Shown here: piece by piece, positions 58,072-64,000 of the stretch | Layout of the letters: each line of letters opens with the position of its first letter | Position numbering within the stretch: position 1 is the first letter of the stretch | From: Ambrosia x helenae | Lineage: Eukaryota; Streptophyta; Magnoliopsida; Asterales; Asteraceae | NCBI GenBank assembly: GCA_030844895.1 | Contig: JAUTDX010001449.1 | Location: 35,943 to 99,942, forward strand | Reading direction: 5' to 3' | DNA length: 64,000 nt | Program-made: the position numbers and the translations under genes | Notes under the pieces: model-generated | The model's input: the letters and a program-made list of their open reading frames with translations, nothing else | Told to the model about the DNA's origin: nothing | Databases searched by the model: none

Positions 58072-60414
58072 GAGTAAAGTGTCAAAAAGTGCCCAAATGG
58101 ACACTTTTTAACTGAGTTTTTAACCGAGGATTGAAACTCAGTTAACTCCCAATGGCAATTTCGTCATTTATGTCCTCAGGGGCCAAAATGGAGTTTATGG
58201 AAAGTTATAAAAAAATAAAATTCAAACCCTTTCCTTCCTCTCTTTCTTTTCCGGTAAGAAAAACCGGCCAACTCCGGTACGTTTCCAGCGAGAATAAAAC
58301 CCGGATTTTTATGTTTTTTTATGATCCGATTTCGAATCCCATACGTTTTTCACACGGTGGAGCAGGGCGGCGCCTCCTATTTTCGACCGGAGCTACTTTC
58401 AATCGACGCCTACCTACTCCCACATCCCCACACCTATGTCTAATCTTAAGATAATAAGAGAGAGAGACGCGAGTGACGGGTGGTTCAAGGAACAACTCTT
58501 TATGATGATAAAATGCGTATTATACTCACATTTGATCATGTTATTGCTTGGAATTAGATGACTACGGTTACGTTGGTTGCAGGTATATTAAGGAGCTTAA
58601 AACGAAGAAATACGAGCTTTGGAACGGACCGGAAACGGGATGGAGCAATAAAGAAATGAAAGAAGAAAAAAATAACTTTTGGAGTGCTCCGCCGTAAGCT
58701 ACGGTAGCCACCGTAGCTTACGGTGGCTTCTGGACACAAATCTTCACCGTACTCCAGTCTATTCCCACCGTCAAGTTCCCAAAGCCACCGTAAGGTACGG
58801 TGGCCCCTGCACCAAAAATGTAACTCCTCCCATAAAAGTCGTTTTTGGGGTGTCTTTTCATATACTTTCTACTTAGGGACGTTTCTAAGCAACTTGTGGG
58901 CGATTTTTGGCTTGAAGATTGATTGGAGAACTATCACAGACATTTGGTTTTATGTCTTTGATTCATATGAACATTTCCATGGATGTTATGATGATTCACC
59001 AAGCTATGTTAGGCAAACTTTGGTGATCATTCTAGGTGAAGGTTTTTCTTAAATTCTTGTGTGTGTTTTCTTGCATTTCTAGAATAATCACTTAGTATCT
59101 TTGCTTTGTTATTATGATGTATGAACAATTGCTTGTAGTGTGTTGATTAATTTACCAATTTTTAGTCTAAAGCGTACGTTCTTGGTGTTGCTAACAATCG
59201 AGATATTACGGGAAGGATTTGGGTTGGTTATTGATTAATTGGTCATCGGGAAATAACCTCGTGTTAATATAATCCGAGTACTTTGTTCCCTTTTATCACA
59301 ACAATTGTTTTTACATGAGTTATGTCTATGTAACTCTTTCTAGTTGGAATTTTTACACAAGTGTTTAAAGAAACCGGAACTAGAATGATCATTGCTTTTA
59401 TAATTTGAAGCAACAAACTCATCTTAATTAGTAATTAGTTTTCAATTTAGTTTTAAATCAAAACAACCAAAACTCTTGATCTTTATTTTTGTCTAGTAGT
59501 TTAATTTTAGTTAATTCGCAGAACTATAAGTTTACACATATTCCACAAACTCCCTGTGTTCGATACCTGTTTACCACTATCTATATAGTTGTAAGTTGAT
59601 TAAATTTACGTGTACCACGACTGCACGTCAGCGAGGGAGACAGAGGGACACAGACACAGAGGAGAGAGAATCGGAGAGAAAAAGGGAAAAGAGAATTAGA
59701 AAAGGAAGACGCTGGTCATGGCCTTCGGCCGGCCGGTTCTGACAGTGGAAAAGACGACAATGGCGGCGGTGATTCAGGTTAGGTTTTCGGTTATCATTAG
59801 GTTTAACACTTTCTTAAGGAAAGATTCACAGCCTAGCCATCTAAATAGTAGGATCTAATATTAATCATGAGGATTGTGGTTTGATTATTGAGAGTTGAAT
59901 AGTGATTACAGGAAGGTTACGATAATGTCATGATAACATGGTGTGGTGGTTATGTTGGTTAAAGAAGATGAGTTCAGATCTGTAACAAATGGTGGATGAT
60001 ATTAAGTAATGAATATGGTGGTCTCGGTCAACGGATAGAACGCTCGGTCAACATAAGTCAACGTATGGGATTCGAAATCGGATCATAAAAAGCACAAAAA
60101 TCTGGGTTTTATTCTCGCGGAAACGTACCGGAGTTGGCCGGTTTTTCTTACTGGAAAAGAAAGAGAGGAGGGAAAGGGTTTGAATTTTATTTTTTTATAA
60201 CTTTCCATAAATTGCAATTTTGGCCCCTGAGGACATAAATGACGAAATTGCCCCTGGGAGTTAAATGCGTTTCAATCTTTAGTTAAAAACTCAGTTAAAA
60301 AGTGTCCATTTTGGCATTTTTTGAAACGTTAAGGGTCCCAGTGATAAAAACAGGGTTGGTGTCCCAAACAAGCATTTTGGGGTAAACCTCAGAGGCCATT
60401 TTGGCACTCTACTC
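58072..60414. mobile_element. Mutator-like element (2343 bp) with long TIRs and 9-bp TSD
   Basis: TTTAGAAAA occurs at 58063-58071 and 60415-60423. The inverted arms begin GAGTAAAGTGTCAAAAAGTG on the left and GAGTAGAGTGCCAAAATGGC on the complement of the right. They can be followed for about 260 bp (GGGGCCAAAAT, AACCGGCCAACTCCGGTACG and others are inverted), with extra sequence near the right end. No transposase is present. The interior includes retroelement-like sequence. Confidence 0.9.
58550..59610. repeat. Retroelement-like sequence inside the Mutator-like element
   Basis: The stretch ends with TTCGATACCTGTTTACCACT and ATAGTTGTAAGTTGATTAAA, resembling the downstream end of plant Gypsy LTRs. 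At 58692-58723 it has a perfect 14-bp-arm hairpin (CCGTAAGCTACGGT, loop AGCC, then the inverse), with related words at 58784-58803. No protein-coding part is seen. The LTR identity is inference. Confidence 0.45.
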
Positions 60415-60599
60415 TTTAGAAAACAACAAAACAATAAAATGAAGGAATGTAAACGATAATCAATGACAAGAAATGATCACTTAGATTCGAGGGTTAGGAT
60501 CAAATACATCATTCAAGCAGCATTGGAACAGTCTCATCCAACCTTACGATCTTGGTTTTTAGGTTCTCTTTTTTTAGATTTTTAGCTTGTAGTTTTTAA

Positions 60600-60740
60600 A
60601 TTTAGGTTATATCACTGTGTCTTTTATGTAACATTGTGTCATTTTTTGCAATCCATTGTATTTTTTCTACAACATTGTGTTATATTTTGTAGTTCATTAT
60701 GTCATATTTCGTGATCTATTGTGTTTTTTTTTTTTGTATC
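60600..60740. repeat. Degenerate short tandem repeat
   Basis: ATTGTGTCATATTTTGTAGT-like units of about 22-30 bp are repeated five or six times with much divergence, between the Mutator-like element and the WRKY gene. Confidence 0.7.
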
Positions 60741-61542
60741 TTTCTCACCATTCTCATTTTTGTTACACCGTGTAGAATAACTTAACCCTAGATTCCATTC
60801 CCCCTCAATGATGCTATCGATTTCAAATTATGGATTCTCAAAATATCACTACCCAACTGTGGAAGGACTGTGGTTACCAAATCATACGCCTATTCAGAAA
60901 GTTGCCATGAGCATATCATATGGCAACCAACCACCTAAACTCATTATATCACTACCCAACATGAATTTTGTTAACATCTGAGTTGTACTAAAATTAGAGT
61001 GTTTTTTTTTGTTATTGTAAGGTATAGCGAGTGTCGGCACTGTACCAGATGAACTGAAATCAGTATTGATATCCATATTTTAGAAAGCGTTACCGAGTTG
61101 CTAATACAATACCAACATCGTAACAAATTGAGCTAACACCGATTAAATTTACAACAACCGAGGCCTGTTAAAAAGGGCCATGCGGTCAACCCTGGCAGCA
61201 GTAATGAGTAACCCACTAGTCACGGCTTTGGTCGTTGACCCACAACCGATGTATTTAAGATTTTCAGAGCCATCCGATAAAACTGTATATGTTACTCAAA
61301 ATAACCAACCATCATTTCAGGCATTCAGCCCAACAAAAAGGGTTCATTTTAGCCCATCAAAGACAGCAATGTACCACCATAACAACAACAAAAGAAAGTC
61401 AACTGTTCATGTTTTGAACAGAAACCAACCATTCCATATGAAAACTTGATCCAACCCTCCATTGTGTTTCCTTCAAATCGCGTTAAGAACATGTACTCGA
61501 GCCACCCAACGCGATCAAGAAAGATTTTTAATTTTTGTTTTC

Positions 61543-64000
61543 TCATGTGTTTGCTGATTGAGAAGGTACCCTTGTATGGTTGTGCTCTCCTTCATAGGTG
61601 ACAATAAGCATTGATGAGTCATCCAAACACCTCTCCACATGCTTCCTTGCTGGACAACCTCTCATGCTGCTGCATTTATAGTAACCCCTGTTCACCAATA
61701 ACCAAACAAACACTCTTTAGTTGGATAAAATCATAAAATAAACATACTTAATGTAAAATGCATTTAAAAGTAGAACATTCAGTTATCCACCCTATCGCAA
61801 GAATACGAGTTAATCGTCACAAATTCGACCAGTTTACTAACAAATATGTGGATACGAATTGTGGGTTTATCTCAAAACAGCTCAAACAAAGAAAAATTAG
61901 CTAAAAATGAAAGCGTCTAAAGGGTTAAACACAATGAAAATTGCTATGGTACTATTATTAACGCTAACATACTCCTTAAGTTGTTGTAGAAGTGTTTCGA
62001 GTCAACCCAATTTCTGATGTATTAAAATGATCCTTTTAAACTAAACTAGGGGTGTAGACGAGCCAAGCACCCAAGCCACTTGTTAAGCCTAAAAAATGAC
62101 GAGCTCAATCCCAAGCTCAGGTTGGCTCGCGATCTTAAACAAGCCTATTATTTATACAATTTTTATTTATTATATTAAATATATCTCATATAATAATAAC
62201 TATAATAATAATTGAAATAAAAATGGAACATATTTTAAATGAATGTAAATTAATTAAAATAATAAACGAGCCAAGCTTGAGTTCTCGCAAGTTAAACAAG
62301 CCGCGCTCGGCCACACCCCTAACCAGGACCTTTACCAGTCCGCCCCGACTCGTCCATTTTGCCACCTCTAGTTCAATAACATGTATACAATATAAACAAA
62401 GTACATAATATAAAATCAATGGTGACACAAGCTCAGGTTTTAGATTTCTAATATCAATGCATCATGCACACGCTAATGCAGTGTGATTATATTCATCGCC
62501 CCATTGAACTATATAATCATCGAATCTGATTTGACAACATAAAATAATTTTGAACAGATTTAATATTTTAATCATTATTAGCCAGTGAGCATTTAAAGGT
62601 ACCTGGGATGAGGAGAACCTTTGATAGGCTTCTGGCCATATTTCCTCCAAGAATATTCATCCGGAGGGATATCAGCAAGTTTGTTGCTAACAGCTGGTAC
62701 TTTGACTGACCTCTTTATCCTGTGCTTCCTAATAAACAAAACAGAAAGAATCAAAAACAAGTTATGATAACATTGAGGGCGTTCGGGTACATGCTTTTTA
62801 GAGCGATATTAAAAATGCAAGTTTAGATAACCAACTGCAATAATATGCATTTCAGAAGATAGTATTTGGATGTGATTCAGCTTTTTTAAATTTAATCTGT
62901 AATAATCACTTTGATGACAACGAGTGTTTGGCGAATTCTGATTTAAAAAATGATAGATAAAAGAAAGGAAAAGAGAGTCTATAAAATATGATAATAGAGA
63001 GTGCTGGAACATGTGTTTTAAAAGCATATATGATATCGAATAAATCTCCTGTGATGAGGAAAGGTCCGCCCGCAAACTCACACTCCCAGACCCTACTAAT
63101 AGCTATGCTGTTAGTGGGATTATTTTTGGTACACTTGTTTGTTATGTGATGTTGAATAATAAAAAACAATGTGTTAGATTATAACTAATGACTTTGAAAA
63201 GTTAGCGTTGGATGGGTTCTTTGAGTCACTTTTGGCATATTGTAATTATTCACAAAAAAATGAACTTAAAGATTAAGCGAAAGTGTCCAATTTAAGGCAT
63301 TAGAGTAAAATAAAACATTTAACATATCCCTTTCATGACCTGTTTCGTTGCAACTTCATATATATAAAGCTAATTTTGTAAACCCCATATAATCATATAG
63401 TGATAAGCATAATCTGTTTACCGAAACGCAGAAAGCTGATTAAAAAATTATTCTCGCGACTTCAAGGTCGCAAAACTACAACCAAACACCACCATAACAT
63501 CAGTTATAGCTAAAAAAATTATAAAAACAGATTGTGAGTAACAAAGCAAAGATATTAACCTCTTCTTGCAGTGACATCTCCCCGAACTCCCACATTTCAC
63601 GCTCCATCATCTCCCCTGCCGGAGCACCTCGGTTTATGATGTGTAGTTTGATCACTTGACCTCGTTGACCCGATCAAATGAAAGGAACTCCCATCTAAAG
63701 TAGTCACACTACCTTCCATACTCATCGAAGACATAAAAGACCTATTTGATGAAATAGCAGGCGCACACGCAGCACTATCAAAATTCAAATTAATCCCACT
63801 ATTACTCCGCCGATACATCATCTCCGCCTGCTGTTTAAGCTGCAATTGCGCAGGCGGCTGCTGATGATTATGTTGCAGAAACTGGTAACTCGAATTAAGG
63901 TTAGCATTTTGTTGCACATTCCCAATTTGAATAGAATTCTTATGATTATTATTATTCCCGGTTAAACTCAACTCGAGCGACGGTTTGTTACTCGCTAACG
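61543..64000 (-). CDS. Group IId WRKY transcription factor, 5' end beyond the window, one apparent frameshift
   Basis: The exons visible on the minus strand are (beyond 64000)-63560, 62728-62603 and 61687-61543. The last one spans the conserved WRKY intron. Exon 1 ends with the plant zinc-cluster (KCGSSGRCHCKKR), continuing RKHRIKRSVKVPAVSNKLAD, then DEYSWRKYGQKPIKGSPHPR and GYYKCSSMRGCPARKHVERC, with EGEHNHT completing the Cys2-His2 site. It ends RVPSQSANT, most like WRKY21/39/74. WRKY factors bind W-boxes and regulate stress genes; IId members also bind calmodulin through an N-terminal motif outside the window. One base appears to be missing near 63602-63604, just before the zinc cluster. 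Intron 2 carries a hAT-like MITE. Confidence 0.9.
62047..62321. mobile_element. hAT-like MITE (275 bp) in the WRKY intron
   Basis: TAGGGGTGTAGACGAGCC at the left and GGCCACACCCCTA at the right, with GAGCC/GGCTC words near both ends as in the 750-1512 element. The flanks AACTAAAC and ACCAGGAC match poorly. Confidence 0.65.

Overview
This is a plant nuclear window, AT-rich, with plant-type introns and dense transposable elements. The composition (short GACCCGTTT-like intergenic motifs, many SINEs and TIR elements, OR23- and BLH9-type genes) suggests an Asteraceae species. That placement is inference; nothing in the window proves the family.

Layout. 1-8050 is a repeat block. It holds a 5'-truncated L1-type LINE (about 35-2369, minus) with both target-site duplications (TSDs) visible and a hAT element inside it, a SINE, then a hAT element split by a young LTR retrotransposon that has no gag or pol, an inverted second copy of that hAT element, and a small hAT MITE. 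8461-10178 is an F-box/kelch gene (OR23 type) with a Tourist-like MITE in its only intron. 11680-19190 is gene-poor. It holds a probable Helitron end with a captured fragment of the chloroplast Fe-S scaffold gene HCF101 and two abutting Tourist-like elements. 19336-24594 (minus) is a BEL1-like homeodomain gene close to BLH9/PENNYWISE. 24800-28900 is repeats. 28922-30357 (minus) is a MYC-type bHLH gene of the JAM clade. 31100-39040 is repeats, including a Mutator-like element with a SINE inside it.

39065-43318 (minus) is a very long single-exon myosin-binding (GTD-binding/DUF593) gene whose middle carries about eleven copies of an unfamiliar short motif. 44000-46000 holds a MITE and a Helitron end. 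46625-52492 (minus) is a three-KH-domain gene of the FLK type. 55039-56667 (minus) is a linker histone H1. 58072-60414 is a large Mutator-like element with long terminal inverted repeats. 61543 to the window end (minus) is a group IId WRKY gene cut by the window edge.

The genes are unrelated single-copy plant genes, mostly regulators (homeodomain, bHLH, WRKY, KH RNA-binding, H1, F-box), and they form no operon-like system. Two points stand out. The first is the repeat array in the myosin-binding protein. The second is that four genes each need one or two single-base additions to read through (five sites, all apparent 1-nt losses), which looks more like sequencing or assembly error than decay.
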